A DNA stretch of 54,289 bases from a virus, in the IMG/VR virus record IMGVR_UViG_3300027917_000056, positions 1 through 54,289 of that record, one strand, 5' to 3'. Below are positions 30,610 through 39,841 of this stretch, piece after piece. Under the pieces are notes generated by a model. It made no database searches. It had not been told where the DNA came from and saw nothing but the letters and a program-made list of their open reading frames with translations. Position numbers and translations under genes: made by a program. Each line of letters starts with the position of its first letter. Position 1 is the first letter of the stretch.

Positions 30610-33070
30610 CCCTTTCTCCCTCCTCTTTAAAAAATAATTCATTCAATACATTTACCCAATTCCTCGGGTCCAGATACTCTTTGGCCCACTCCCTGGCCGA
30701 TTGACCCATCTCATATCTGTATGCTTCTTTTCTTTTAAGAAGCTTCAATCCATACAAGAACCCATCATAATCTATGCAGTGGAATCCGGTATCTCCATGC
30801 TCCACTCGGTCCTTGGTTCCGTCTCTTGGCTCGGTAAGAACGGGCAAACCTGCTGCCAGAGCTTCTCCAACAACCCGAGGGAAGTTGTCCCGCCACATAT
30901 TCGACGTTCTGTAGAGGTAGACATGACCCCTGGACAAGAATTCCGGTACGGGCATAGAGTTCCATTCATGAAACACCATCCTTGGTTCATTTTTGAAAGC
31001 TTCCTTCAGTTCAGGGTGAGCTTCCATGAACTCGAACCGTACCCCCTTCATGTCTGACAAGAACCGCTTATAAAACTCTGTGTCCGGCTCTTTTATGATG
31101 TTCCGCTGCCACGCATGAATTTTATCTCCTCCTCTTGCACTGCGTTCTGTTACATATTTCCGGTAATCCCCAACACAATGTTTAAGCACTACAAGATCTT
31201 CGTCTCGTCCTCGTTTTCGTATCTTTAAAGAACTGAATATCTCCAACTCAATAGCTCCAGGTTGAATCTCAAGATCAAACGGTTCTGGGAACTTGATCAT
31301 ATCCCTGACGAACTCTCCCTGTTTCTCCTCACACTGAAAAATAACAGCCCGCAGTTTGCCTGTATCTGCTAAATGCTGCGCCTTGGGTAGTTGCCCGTTC
31401 ATCCAGTTGATGGCTATAGCCACCGAGGAACTTTTCTCAAATAGTTCCAACGTCTCTGGATTCTTCACAAAGTCGAAGATTTGATCATTAGCGTAAAAGA
31501 GAAGCGGAAGTCCTGGTTTCATGCTTTTCATCATTCGACCGTTTTTATATGTATCGATGGAATGAAGGAACTCACCAGGCACATATTGGTACTGCTCATG
31601 TACTTTGTCCCACGGATAAAAATTAACCTTACAGTCAGCTTCTATGAGCACCTGAGCAATTTTCAGGGCAGACTGTTCCCCTCCTCCTTTAGAGTTAAGA
31701 GAAGCCAACAGATTCAATTCCCTTCCAGTAAGATAGACCACGGTTCTCTCCTCTGGCTGCTTACGAACATAGACCACTGTTTTTTCCTCCCCTGTGATGT
31801 TTTTGAAAAATCGGTTGGCAACTTTCTCTCCGTATTTCAATCTCGGATAAGGTCTGGAATAGTAAAACTCGATTGCTTCCACAACTCGTTCTGGCGGCAG
31901 AATCTCCACACATGGAGGTGTCTTTCCATCCTCTCCATGTAAAACTGGATTCATACCGCTGTTTTCCTGTCTTTCTAGACAACTCTCCAAGGAGGTTTTC
32001 CAACATCCTACTTGAAAATAAGAGTCTTTCTCCTTCTCGTGATTTACAGAACATGGAAGCAGTCCGAGTGTATCCAAATATCTATGTCCTATGTACTGCG
32101 TAAACCATGCCGGTTCCCTAGCTCCGGCTACTACTACACATGCATTATCGAAGGCTGCGCTCATGTGCATGTGCATGGATACCAGACCTACGGAACCCTG
32201 CGAATTGTAAAACACGTTGACAAGATCCCTGATTCCGGTCTCTGGATCTTCGGTCTTTCCTACTAAGTCCACAACATTTTTAAGTTTTGGCAACGGATCG
32301 CCTTTGAGTTGCAACTGTACGAACTGAATTTTGTCCTTGAGTTGGTCCACCACATATTGCCATCGGTCCATCGGGTACATCTTTGCAGGCCATCCCGGCT
32401 CCCCACCTGTGGTAATAATCCAATAGGGCCCGTCTACTATAGGCTCTCGTTCGATCTCCTCCCGACTCATCCACACGTCCGGGCGAGTAAATCCAGGCTC
32501 TATTCTCACACCCAATTCCATTTCCATACTAAGCCTGAACGAGTTGACCATGTGCCAGTTGACTTGATTAGATTTGTTTGTAAGCCATTTTAATCCAATA
32601 TTTACGAAGGCCGATTCTTCCTGAAATCCAGGATCTACATATGGGTTATTGTCCCAGATATGTGCCGAACCTGTTTTCACACCGAGCCGCACATTTGGAA
32701 ACATCAATGCGAAGTCCCTCACACCAGCAGTCATAGCCAATATGTCCCCAAGTCTTTGCTTATCGTTCAGAAATACCACAGCTTCCCGATCCAGAGTTTC
32801 TTTCATTGGTCTATCAGCTTTCGTGTCTAAAAGCTGTGCTGGTGGAGATACTAACCCGTATTCTACTTGTGCCATTTCAATAAGTCGCGGTGCCGAGTTC
32901 TTGTTGCCGTGTACATGGTATCTACCTTCTGCATCCGTAACTACTAGATGCGAGTCTGGCAATCGTTCCCACAATGGCTTTCGATCTTCCGGTCTACAAA
33001 AAGGACAGGACATCGCTTTGTTTTGCTGACGTCTCTGTTTGGCTGCACTTTTTTTCTTAGAGCTGCTCAT
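30467..33070 (-). CDS. Fused glycosyltransferase: GT9-like plus GT4-like
   Basis: An 867-residue protein. After a basic start (SSSKKKSAAKQRRQQNK) with CPFC, residues ~90-360 look like a GT9/heptosyltransferase GT-B domain (KQRLGDILAMTAGVRDF, YWIITTGGEPGWPAKMYP). Residues ~440-810 look like a GT4 enzyme (LNLLASLNSKGGGEQSALKI, NFPRVVGEALAAGLPVLTEP with the E-x7-E type nucleotide-sugar motif). Two sugar-transfer activities in one chain suggest sequential additions. The last ~47 codons overlap the acyltransferase gene by 143 bases, an unusually long overlap. Confidence 0.65.
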   Translation of the reverse strand: MSSSKKKSAAKQRRQQNKAMSCPFCRPEDRKPLWERLPDSHLVVTDAEGRYHVHGNKNSAPRLIEMAQVEYGLVSPPAQLLDTKADRPMKETLDREAVVFLNDKQRLGDILAMTAGVRDFALMFPNVRLGVKTGSAHIWDNNPYVDPGFQEESAFVNIGLKWLTNKSNQVNWHMVNSFRLSMEMELGVRIEPGFTRPDVWMSREEIEREPIVDGPYWIITTGGEPGWPAKMYPMDRWQYVVDQLKDKIQFVQLQLKGDPLPKLKNVVDLVGKTEDPETGIRDLVNVFYNSQGSVGLVSMHMHMSAAFDNACVVVAGAREPAWFTQYIGHRYLDTLGLLPCSVNHEKEKDSYFQVGCWKTSLESCLERQENSGMNPVLHGEDGKTPPCVEILPPERVVEAIEFYYSRPYPRLKYGEKVANRFFKNITGEEKTVVYVRKQPEERTVVYLTGRELNLLASLNSKGGGEQSALKIAQVLIEADCKVNFYPWDKVHEQYQYVPGEFLHSIDTYKNGRMMKSMKPGLPLLFYANDQIFDFVKNPETLELFEKSSSVAIAINWMNGQLPKAQHLADTGKLRAVIFQCEEKQGEFVRDMIKFPEPFDLEIQPGAIELEIFSSLKIRKRGRDEDLVVLKHCVGDYRKYVTERSARGGDKIHAWQRNIIKEPDTEFYKRFLSDMKGVRFEFMEAHPELKEAFKNEPRMVFHEWNSMPVPEFLSRGHVYLYRTSNMWRDNFPRVVGEALAAGLPVLTEPRDGTKDRVEHGDTGFHCIDYDGFLYGLKLLKRKEAYRYEMGQSAREWAKEYLDPRNWVNVLNELFFKEEGERDVERAENVDARLPEVAPAPCEPHMVELDHIPDRHVREERAVGEFCGD

Positions 33071-33623
33071 TTCCCTTTTCTCCCTCCTCTTTTTTAATTC
33101 CCCAAAAATACAAATCCTGTGGAGTTGCGCTTGTAGAAAATTCGTATTTAGAGAAAACGTCCTCCACTTCTATGACTTGTCGAATGTCTTCTTCCGCAAG
33201 GTTCCTGTAATATTTCCCCCATTCCGGTAGTCCGTACTTATACAGTTTCCCTTCTTTTCTCTTCTTCCTGTGAATGGGCCTCCCTGTCGTAGCACAAGTG
33301 AAAAGAAACAAACCTCCGGGTTTAAGAAGCTCCACAATCCTCTGTAGACTTTCTTTCCAATAAAAATCGTGCTCAAAAACCTCGGTACAGATAATGGTAT
33401 CAAAGGGACCATCTTGCGGTTCATATTCATGAATGGGAGACACCACATCTACATTCCACCCATCCTGTATATCCACCCCGATATACTCTCCCTCCTCAAA
33501 TAACCACCGATTGTTCCCATTGAGATCCAAAGAACCAGCATCTAATACCCTTTTTCGAGAAAAGAACTCTGGAAGCCGCTTCTTAACCCTACTGCAAAAA
33601 ATCTTCTGTGCTTTATGCGCCAT
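33057..33623 (-). CDS. Class I SAM-dependent methyltransferase (type 11-like)
   Basis: A 188-residue enzyme with KRVLDAGSLDLNGNNRWLF, YIGVDIQDG, FDTIICTEVFEHDFYW and LLKPGGLFLFTCAT, the standard methyltransferase 11 order ending in a Glu/Lys-rich tail. It is the furthest-upstream gene of the glycan locus and overlaps the fusion glycosyltransferase start by 14 bases. Likely methylates a sugar or a related metabolite; no substrate clue is in the sequence. Confidence 0.65.
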   Translation of the reverse strand: MAHKAQKIFCSRVKKRLPEFFSRKRVLDAGSLDLNGNNRWLFEEGEYIGVDIQDGWNVDVVSPIHEYEPQDGPFDTIICTEVFEHDFYWKESLQRIVELLKPGGLFLFTCATTGRPIHRKKRKEGKLYKYGLPEWGKYYRNLAEEDIRQVIEVEDVFSKYEFSTSATPQDLYFWGIKKEEGEKGNEQL

Positions 33624-33639
33624 TTACTTTTTCGTGTCT

Positions 33640-33843
33640 TTACTTGTCGTTTTTTGCAATTCCCAGACGCATGAAAATAACGATCAGTCCCATAAGAATT
33701 GTCTCGATGGCTTTTTGAATGTCTGGGTCCAGATTTACGATCCCGAACAGTTTGAGTGCTTCTACGATGACCAAAGTAATCGTGGTGGCTACTGTCTTTT
33801 TCCCAGCTAGCATGAGCCGGATCTTTGATACTAATAGAGCCAT
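33640..33843 (-). CDS. Probable holin
   Basis: A 67-residue protein with two hydrophobic helices: VATTITLVIVEALKLFGIV and AIETILMGLIVIFMRLGIA, a short polar turn between them and a charged C-terminus (KNDK). That size and two-span layout next to an endolysin gene is characteristic of small holins, which open the inner membrane at lysis. AGGAGTAAAGAA precedes ATG 33843; the longer upstream frame overlaps the endolysin and is rejected. Confidence 0.6.
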   Translation of the reverse strand: MALLVSKIRLMLAGKKTVATTITLVIVEALKLFGIVNLDPDIQKAIETILMGLIVIFMRLGIAKNDK

Positions 33844-33847
33844 TTCT

Positions 33848-34192
33848 TTACTCCTCCCTTCGTTCAAAATGTCCGCCATCATAAAACGTTGACCAATTTC
33901 CTCCCCAACGATTAAGTGAATTGAGACTTTCCCAATAGTCCCCAAAAATCTGCAAGTCCTCTCTTTCTGTAATCTGTTCGCCATTGGGTCTAAAGAACTG
34001 AAGATCCACAGCCATACGGTTAAGATGACATGAATTCATTGTTTTCGTTTTTCCCCAAGCATAGTAAATACCCTGTTGCTCTCTGGTACGGTACAGTTCC
34101 CCTCCCGTAACCAAGCATCCGTTACGCCACACTCTGGCTAAGAGAATACATACATCTTTAAGAAACGCATCCTGTTGAGAAACCATTCCCAT
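33848..34192 (-). CDS. Endolysin, M15 peptidase (L-alanyl-D-glutamate type)
   Basis: A 114-residue protein. SCHLNRMAVDLQFF (~53-66) matches the SxHxxGxAxD zinc motif of M15 peptidases except for the Gly, and GGHFE near the end supplies the last His and a Glu. NRWGGNW precedes it as in T5-type endopeptidases. It cleaves the peptide stem of peptidoglycan. It immediately precedes the holin-like gene. Small size and lack of a wall-binding domain are typical of Gram-negative endolysins. Confidence 0.8.
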   Translation of the reverse strand: MGMVSQQDAFLKDVCILLARVWRNGCLVTGGELYRTREQQGIYYAWGKTKTMNSCHLNRMAVDLQFFRPNGEQITEREDLQIFGDYWESLNSLNRWGGNWSTFYDGGHFERREE

Positions 34193-34214
34193 GCTATCTA
34201 AAATCCTTCCCTTA

Positions 34215-34673
34215 TCACTTTTTACCCAATCCAGTTGTAGCTATTTTCTTCATACTTTTGAGCTCTTGTTTCATATCAATAATAGTTTCATTATGACTTC
34301 TCATCATTGATTTAATCTCTACAATTTCCATAATAAGTGCTCTTTGCCCAATCTCTAACTCCTTGATTTGTTTCTGTCGTTCCTGTCGGGCTTCCTCCAC
34401 CCGATCCATAGACGACATATTCAGACCTATAGATACTGAGAACAACAGCGTATAAAGAGCTGCGATTATTCCATGTATGGTCAAGATAGTTTTACTCGGC
34501 ATGAATGCTCCAATAGTATCCCATAATTCCTTTTTCTCATCTTCCAGTCGTTCAAGTCGATTATCTAAAAATGGGTGTTTCATACATCTTTCGTGCATCA
34601 GTCTATTACTAGAATTGTCGCCATGCGGATTCGTAGATGGATTCGTACTCTTGTTGTCGTCATCTTTCTTCAT
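34215..34673 (-). CDS. Membrane protein with coiled coils, lysis-accessory candidate
   Basis: A 152-residue protein: a polar Asn/Ser/Asp start, a helical charged segment, one transmembrane stretch (LTIHGIIAALYTLLFSVSIG, ~64-85), then a long Glu/Lys coiled coil (EEARQERQKQIKELEIGQRA). Its position beside endolysin and holin suggests a lysis accessory (spanin- or XhlA-like), but no spanin lipobox is present. A basic C-terminal tail follows. Confidence 0.45.
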   Translation of the reverse strand: MKKDDDNKSTNPSTNPHGDNSSNRLMHERCMKHPFLDNRLERLEDEKKELWDTIGAFMPSKTILTIHGIIAALYTLLFSVSIGLNMSSMDRVEEARQERQKQIKELEIGQRALIMEIVEIKSMMRSHNETIIDMKQELKSMKKIATTGLGKK

Positions 34674-34676
34674 AAA

Positions 34677-34997
34677 TCAGTTAATCCCCTTTACTTTAAT
34701 ACCGAACAATAGTTTCTTGGTCGTACCTCCTCCAAATACAATGGTAAATATACCGTCATAGATTCCCTCCGTAGAGAAAGTACACAGGACTTTTAAAATG
34801 CCAACACCCCCCTGTCCTTTATCGAAACTTGCGTCTGTTTTCGTAAAATGGTTCGCTACGTCCGCCTGTCTTACCAGCAAAGTGCAAGTATTCCCCGTAG
34901 CGACATTCACCGGGGTGCCGTCTTCCTTGTACGTGACCGTAAACTTGAGCACTTGCGTCTCTCCAGCCACGAACGTCAAAAAGCCTTTACTGGTCAT
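34677..34997 (-). CDS. Small Ig-like beta-domain protein
   Basis: A 106-residue beta-sandwich candidate: FVAGETQVLKFTVTYKEDGT, CTLLVRQADV, ILKVLCTFSTEGIYDGIFT. The order (short beta strands with T-V-T and a final Y-D-G-I-F strand) is like small baseplate/tail Ig-fold proteins. GGGGGAATAAGAT precedes the ATG. It may cap or decorate the tail tip complex; exact role unknown. Confidence 0.45.
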   Translation of the reverse strand: MTSKGFLTFVAGETQVLKFTVTYKEDGTPVNVATGNTCTLLVRQADVANHFTKTDASFDKGQGGVGILKVLCTFSTEGIYDGIFTIVFGGGTTKKLLFGIKVKGIN

Positions 34998-35000
34998 ATC

Positions 35001-35273
35001 TTATTCCCCCAATTTCTCCTCTAAGCCTTTGATTTCCGAATCCATACCATCAATTATCTTCTCCAGGTTTCGAAGTCTCAGAAGGACTGCTTCTCTTTGT
35101 GCAATAAACCCGTCTCGTCTTGTTTTTCGCATTCGTAGCTCCCTGCCCAAATGTGCCCGTTCTCTTGGGTCCGTCACTACTTTAGTGATTTTTATGAACG
35201 GTTTTTTACGCTTTTTTCTTCCTTCCTTTACTGGCTTTATTGTCTCTACGGATACGATCAACTCTTCATTCAT
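35001..35273 (-). CDS. Small basic coiled-coil protein
   Basis: A 90-residue protein with a basic stretch (KEGRKKRKKPFIKITK) and a C-terminal coiled coil (LLRLRNLEKIIDGMDSEIKG). No family recognised. GGAGGGAAATAGTA before ATG 35273 fixes the start; the longer frame overlaps the tip gene. It lies between the tip protein and lysis genes. Confidence 0.45.
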   Translation of the reverse strand: MNEELIVSVETIKPVKEGRKKRKKPFIKITKVVTDPRERAHLGRELRMRKTRRDGFIAQREAVLLRLRNLEKIIDGMDSEIKGLEEKLGE

Positions 35274-35293
35274 TACTATTTCCCTCCTCTTCT

Positions 35294-38200
35294 CTATATA
35301 GGAGTTGCTCCACTTGCCCAATCTGCATGATAGAAAGCACTGTCATCATAGTTATATGCCACTATTTTTACCTTCTGTTCATCCGTAATAGTTATTTCAT
35401 CTACTGTGTAAAGTACCTCATCCTCCGCAGAACGATATATAGCAAACGGATCATCAGTAGCTCCATAAGGATATTCCGAAGTATCAAACTCATCCGTCAA
35501 TGTATCGAAAGGCCCTGTAATTGTGTATTTAACTACGTCGTCATCTGCCTGTCTGATGTATATGTAACAGTCTCCAGAATACAGAGAGGAATCTAAAGTG
35601 ATTTCCCGGTCTATAGTAATGGTTTTAGAACTTGTGTTCAGATCTACAATTCTACCACCAAAGGTGTATTTGTTTGACTCGTGCTGAAATGCAATCGTAT
35701 CCCCAGGCTGTATTACAAGCCCTTCGACGTCAGTTTCGAACTCTATCTTCCGTTCCATCGATCTAGCTAACTGCAATCTCAAAGTAGCTTCTCGTTTGGC
35801 TTGATCTGCATTTGTTATGCCAGGTACGAATATGGTGTCTGTGTTTGGAGTGGTGGTAAGTTCGTCAAAATCAGAACGTTCTGCGGCGCGGTCGTCTTTT
35901 GCGTATTTGTTTTCTTCGTTAAGAAATTCAATTACTATCTTGTCCGGCTTGTCTACAGGATCTATCCAAGTAAGTCTGGTGTTATATGTATTTCCAGCAG
36001 AGAACACATAAATGGGAGTGTTCGCAGGACTGGTAGGTTGATCTATGGATACATAGTATTTGTTCCCTATTAAATTCAATCGCCCTCGACCCACTACGGC
36101 AGCTATATCCAAGCAGTCCCATACCCGTTTACCCTTTACATCAAACACCCCGCCAAACTTTGCCCGCTTCACTCCATCTACTGTTGTATTGCAATAGGTA
36201 GCCCATGCACTGAAGCTGGTATAGTCCAGATATTTTGGATGCACACCACGCCCCCATCCTTTTCCGTATCGAGTCCCTGAGTCGTAAAAACCATCTGTCA
36301 AAATTTCCCAAACAACCCAAGCTGGGTTAGTGCATTTATTAGTTCCGCTTATGGTAGTCAGTGCAGATCCGGTCCATCTATATAAAGTCTCGTCATTACG
36401 GGCACCAATAACATTTACACGTGGTATTTTGGTCAGACCTCCTTGTGCTGAAATCTTTAAAAACAGTTTTGCCAATCTTGGATAAATAAGAGTAAACCTT
36501 CTGCATTCTGTTACAGAATGAAACTGAGCAAGATTTGTCCAGTACGAATTGCTCCAAGTCATTGATCTGCGATCCGACCATAGTGTGTCGTAACTGGTTC
36601 TTCTAATTACTGCGCCTCCAGCTTTTACTGTCGCTGTAGCTCCAGAAGTGTGTCCGGTGACTGTCTCCCCTGCCGAGAAATCCCCCTCGGATACTCCTCG
36701 CAGATACATATATTGTTCTGAAGCACTTATCTCAGTCACCCCGGTTAGTTCTCCCATATCTCCGCTGTTACCACCTTCTATGGTTTCTCCAAATTGAAAT
36801 CTTCCCGATTGATGATCCACGGTAATATAATCAAACGGAATCCGATATGTTTTAGTAAGAGGACCTGTGGCCTGTCCGTATACCACCCGGACTTTTTTCT
36901 CTTCCCAAAATGCGTATGTATCCATGTTGTGATTATACAGATACATACTATCTCCAGCACCACCACTCATTACAAACCACTCTCTGTACAAAGACCACAG
37001 GCGATCTGGGCCTGAAGGCTTGTTCCAGTAACATCCTTGCGGAAACCGATATGAAAAATATACCTGATCAGCCGTTCCACGGGCGTCATGCCACACTCTA
37101 CCGAGATCGTCCAAGTCAGACAGCTCAGAGCTAGTGGGAGGAGTGAAGTTCTTATAAGAAACATTTCCACTTACATCTAGTCTCACTTCATCCAACCAGC
37201 ATGGCAATCCAATGATCCCTGATCCAACAACAAAATGCTGAGTACCGAAATCACCGCCATTGGAAATCGTACAAATTTCATTCTGATCTTTCATGACGAA
37301 TTTCTCTGTACTGCGGTCTGTTATATCAACCCCGTCCTTGAACCATGCAATATAGTCCCCATCTCGGCAGAATTTTATGTGATGAAAAGCACCAGCATAA
37401 TCCGATATGTCTTGTACCGAACTTCTTATGTCCAGTGTGTATGTATAATATGGATCATTCTCGTATGCCCTAAGAAGAACAATGAACCTCCACTCGAAAG
37501 TAGTAGAAGTATACTTTTTGACTCGCACTTGCCACATTTTGTCGTTTATACGACCCCCTTCCGTATTTACCCAAAAGAGGTTATAATGATGTGATGTGCT
37601 CAGTGCAGTGAACTCAGAAGAATCCAACCATATCCACCAAGACAGAGCAAATGGATCACTACGCGGTTGATGTAAATAATGAGCCCGATGATACATATTG
37701 TAACAATGAGTGCCAGGACCTAGCCGGAACGATGCAGAACCGAATTTGTGCCTTGCAGTCGTTATGGCTGCACTGGAGTTTTTGGCCGTACCCATATCCA
37801 ATACCCAGTCATCCACTCTGTATCCATCTACATAGTTGTGATAGTTGTATGCTTTGTTGTCTTTGGAACTGTTTTCAAAATCCAAAAAAATGCCAGTAGA
37901 CTTTATCTGTGGCAAATCCAGAAACCATTGCTGATATAATTCGTCCATATCACTGAATGCGGTATCTGCTGCTGCACCTAACTTAACTGCATACTCATAA
38001 TCAGTAAATTGAGACAGAGGAGTATCATCTAAGAAAATATCCTCTGCACCATCAGTAGCCAATGAATCCAATTCCCCTTCTGCCACACCCAAAATAAGTT
38101 TCAGTGTCTCTGTGTTCCCACCTTCCTCTGATCCATGAATATGCTGATTGATTACAGTACCTCCAAGTTTTGTTTCTCCAAACAACACGGCAATCGATTC

Positions 38201-38614
38201 GCCGTCATATCTGTAATTCTCCTTTACATCAAATCCATACGCCTGACTCAAACTCTCCGGAGCTAAATCTCTTCTCTGGTCCTTCAATTTGTTCATCTGT
38301 GCCTTCATCTGTATGTACTGATATACAGAGTAGCCAATAGTAGCTATAGCTAAGACCGCACCCACTATGGCAAGGATCGTAAGTGGTGCCCCTGGCATCG
38401 TAATGACCGAGACATGATCTCCTGGCAATAGTAAGGTCTTCGGAGACGGATCTTTGACTTTATTCACTCGTACTGTATATCTGCTCCAAGTGCCTTTTCC
38501 ACACAGTTCATCTAGAAATGAATCCAAACGCACAAGAGCCTGATAAGTTCCAGTCTTTACAGACGTAGGGTCCAAAAGGTTTTGTACAATCATGTATGAA
38601 ATCAAGTTCTGCAT
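35294..38614 (-). CDS. Tail tip / host-specificity protein (gpJ-like)
   Basis: A 1106-residue tail-tip protein. A hydrophobic segment near residue 80 (APLTILAIVGAVLAIATIGY) precedes a beta-rich body with LKLILGVAEGELDSL, as in lambda J and its relatives. A sandwich domain is inserted at ~245-490 (GIFLDFENSSKD...FGSASFRLG). Two GET..G.TSG/NSG modules lie at ~630-675. A J-type core follows (VVGRGRLNLIGNKYYVSID; DQAKREATLRLQLARSMERK, then PGDTIAFQHE). It should sit at the tip and recognise or open the host surface. It overlaps the gpK-like gene by 13 bases. Confidence 0.75.
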   Translation of the reverse strand: MQNLISYMIVQNLLDPTSVKTGTYQALVRLDSFLDELCGKGTWSRYTVRVNKVKDPSPKTLLLPGDHVSVITMPGAPLTILAIVGAVLAIATIGYSVYQYIQMKAQMNKLKDQRRDLAPESLSQAYGFDVKENYRYDGESIAVLFGETKLGGTVINQHIHGSEEGGNTETLKLILGVAEGELDSLATDGAEDIFLDDTPLSQFTDYEYAVKLGAAADTAFSDMDELYQQWFLDLPQIKSTGIFLDFENSSKDNKAYNYHNYVDGYRVDDWVLDMGTAKNSSAAITTARHKFGSASFRLGPGTHCYNMYHRAHYLHQPRSDPFALSWWIWLDSSEFTALSTSHHYNLFWVNTEGGRINDKMWQVRVKKYTSTTFEWRFIVLLRAYENDPYYTYTLDIRSSVQDISDYAGAFHHIKFCRDGDYIAWFKDGVDITDRSTEKFVMKDQNEICTISNGGDFGTQHFVVGSGIIGLPCWLDEVRLDVSGNVSYKNFTPPTSSELSDLDDLGRVWHDARGTADQVYFSYRFPQGCYWNKPSGPDRLWSLYREWFVMSGGAGDSMYLYNHNMDTYAFWEEKKVRVVYGQATGPLTKTYRIPFDYITVDHQSGRFQFGETIEGGNSGDMGELTGVTEISASEQYMYLRGVSEGDFSAGETVTGHTSGATATVKAGGAVIRRTSYDTLWSDRRSMTWSNSYWTNLAQFHSVTECRRFTLIYPRLAKLFLKISAQGGLTKIPRVNVIGARNDETLYRWTGSALTTISGTNKCTNPAWVVWEILTDGFYDSGTRYGKGWGRGVHPKYLDYTSFSAWATYCNTTVDGVKRAKFGGVFDVKGKRVWDCLDIAAVVGRGRLNLIGNKYYVSIDQPTSPANTPIYVFSAGNTYNTRLTWIDPVDKPDKIVIEFLNEENKYAKDDRAAERSDFDELTTTPNTDTIFVPGITNADQAKREATLRLQLARSMERKIEFETDVEGLVIQPGDTIAFQHESNKYTFGGRIVDLNTSSKTITIDREITLDSSLYSGDCYIYIRQADDDVVKYTITGPFDTLTDEFDTSEYPYGATDDPFAIYRSAEDEVLYTVDEITITDEQKVKIVAYNYDDSAFYHADWASGATPI

Positions 38615-39012
38615 CTGTAGTAACCCTTTATTCTGCGTCGGTATGGCACTGAACTTACAGGCGTAATTTCCGGACCTTTACGGTTCATCTGCACAAATCT
38701 GCTATTATCAATCATCATACCTATGTGATCGACGTAGCCGTTGTTCATTCTGCTGATAGCTACCACATCTCCCGGCTCAGGATCGTCTACCGGACGAAAA
38801 TTAGCATTGTATAGCACTTCTACAATCTTTCTGGTGTCTGTAGTGACATCTCCGCAACGTTCTTCTATTTCCCTCAAGTCTGGTATATCTATATGAAACA
38901 CCTCCGTAGCCACCGCTTTTACAAATGCACCGCAATCATATTGATCTGGACCCGTAGCTCCTTCACAGTATTTGGTTCTCATGAGTTGTCGTAACGTTCT
39001 TTTAGAAATCAA
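38602..39012 (-). CDS. NlpC/P60 tail-assembly peptidase (gpK-like)
   Basis: A 136-residue protein: QYDCGAFVKAV holds the catalytic Cys and DHIGMMID the catalytic His of an NlpC/P60 papain-like peptidase, as in lambda gpK, which sits next to gpL and J. PGDVVAI is a usual family strand. It probably cuts peptidoglycan during DNA injection or acts in tip assembly. I take the TTG at 39012, spaced five bases from GGGGAG, overlapping gpL by 11 bases; the ATG at 38982 is an alternative. Confidence 0.7.
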   Translation of the reverse strand: MISKRTLRQLMRTKYCEGATGPDQYDCGAFVKAVATEVFHIDIPDLREIEERCGDVTTDTRKIVEVLYNANFRPVDDPEPGDVVAISRMNNGYVDHIGMMIDNSRFVQMNRKGPEITPVSSVPYRRRIKGYYRCRT

Positions 39013-39841
39013 AAGCACTCCCCGGTATTGCTGGAAAAGCACCAAATCTACTCTCGTTGGCTCTGGCTATGCAATCCGTCATGGTCTTATCACACTCCGT
39101 CTCTCCACCTGAGTAACCGCAATCCGAATCCTTGAACTTCCACCGGCATATCTTGCGGCTGTATACGAAACTTGGAAATGGATCTACCAGTGGATTCCTG
39201 AGTCCGAGAGTGAATACTATCGCTTCGTCTGTTATTTCAGCACTCTTGACCTGAAACAGCTCATCAATTATTGGGTCAGCGGTCAGATCTCCGGCATACA
39301 CGATGAGAATACGCACTTGATCATTGATAAACCCTGCTCCTTTATTGACGTATCCTTCCATCATTCTGTCTGCATTGGATATGGCTAGTGCAAGACTCGG
39401 CACCTGATTGGTAGTGTCCACAAGAGTTTCAAATTCAAAGCTGAATCTCTCCCATAGTACAGTCTCGTAAGTGATGGATTCATTGTTTCGTGCATATCTA
39501 AACACAGCCTCTCCCGTTGGAAGTGGAGTAGTTACGGACCCTGAACCAGGGGAAACCGAATGGTCTCCATCCAAATCTTCTGAGTCCTGGAACGGTCCAC
39601 TTGTAATGTCTCCCGTGACCAGGTATCCTGTAGTGGCAGTTAGTTCCACTACAAAATGTACAGTAGCCGAGGCCCCGGAAGTACCGCCTGTGACAGTCTC
39701 TCCTTCATGAAAATTATCGGTCAGAGAATCATAGTTCACAATTTCCCAATCCTCATGGGTCAGTTGCAACAGCACAAGCCACGGATCGTCTGAGTCCAGT
39801 TTGTTTTTTGCAGTTATCAGTGCTACATCTGGGCTTCTCAT
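39002..39841 (-). CDS. Minor tail protein (gpL-like) with a Cys-rich end
   Basis: A 279-residue protein. The C-terminal region ICRWKFKDSDCGYSGGETEC, then KTMTDCIARAN and RFGAFP is the hallmark of lambda gpL-like tip proteins, in which the four Cys bind an iron-sulphur cluster. Residues ~43-62 carry FHEGETVTGGTSGASATV, also found in the tip protein. The middle is beta-rich (AVFRYARNNESITYETV). It links the tube end to the J-like tip. It overlaps the Ser-rich tube paralogue by four bases (ATGA). Confidence 0.75.
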   Translation of the reverse strand: MRSPDVALITAKNKLDSDDPWLVLLQLTHEDWEIVNYDSLTDNFHEGETVTGGTSGASATVHFVVELTATTGYLVTGDITSGPFQDSEDLDGDHSVSPGSGSVTTPLPTGEAVFRYARNNESITYETVLWERFSFEFETLVDTTNQVPSLALAISNADRMMEGYVNKGAGFINDQVRILIVYAGDLTADPIIDELFQVKSAEITDEAIVFTLGLRNPLVDPFPSFVYSRKICRWKFKDSDCGYSGGETECDKTMTDCIARANESRFGAFPAIPGSAFDF

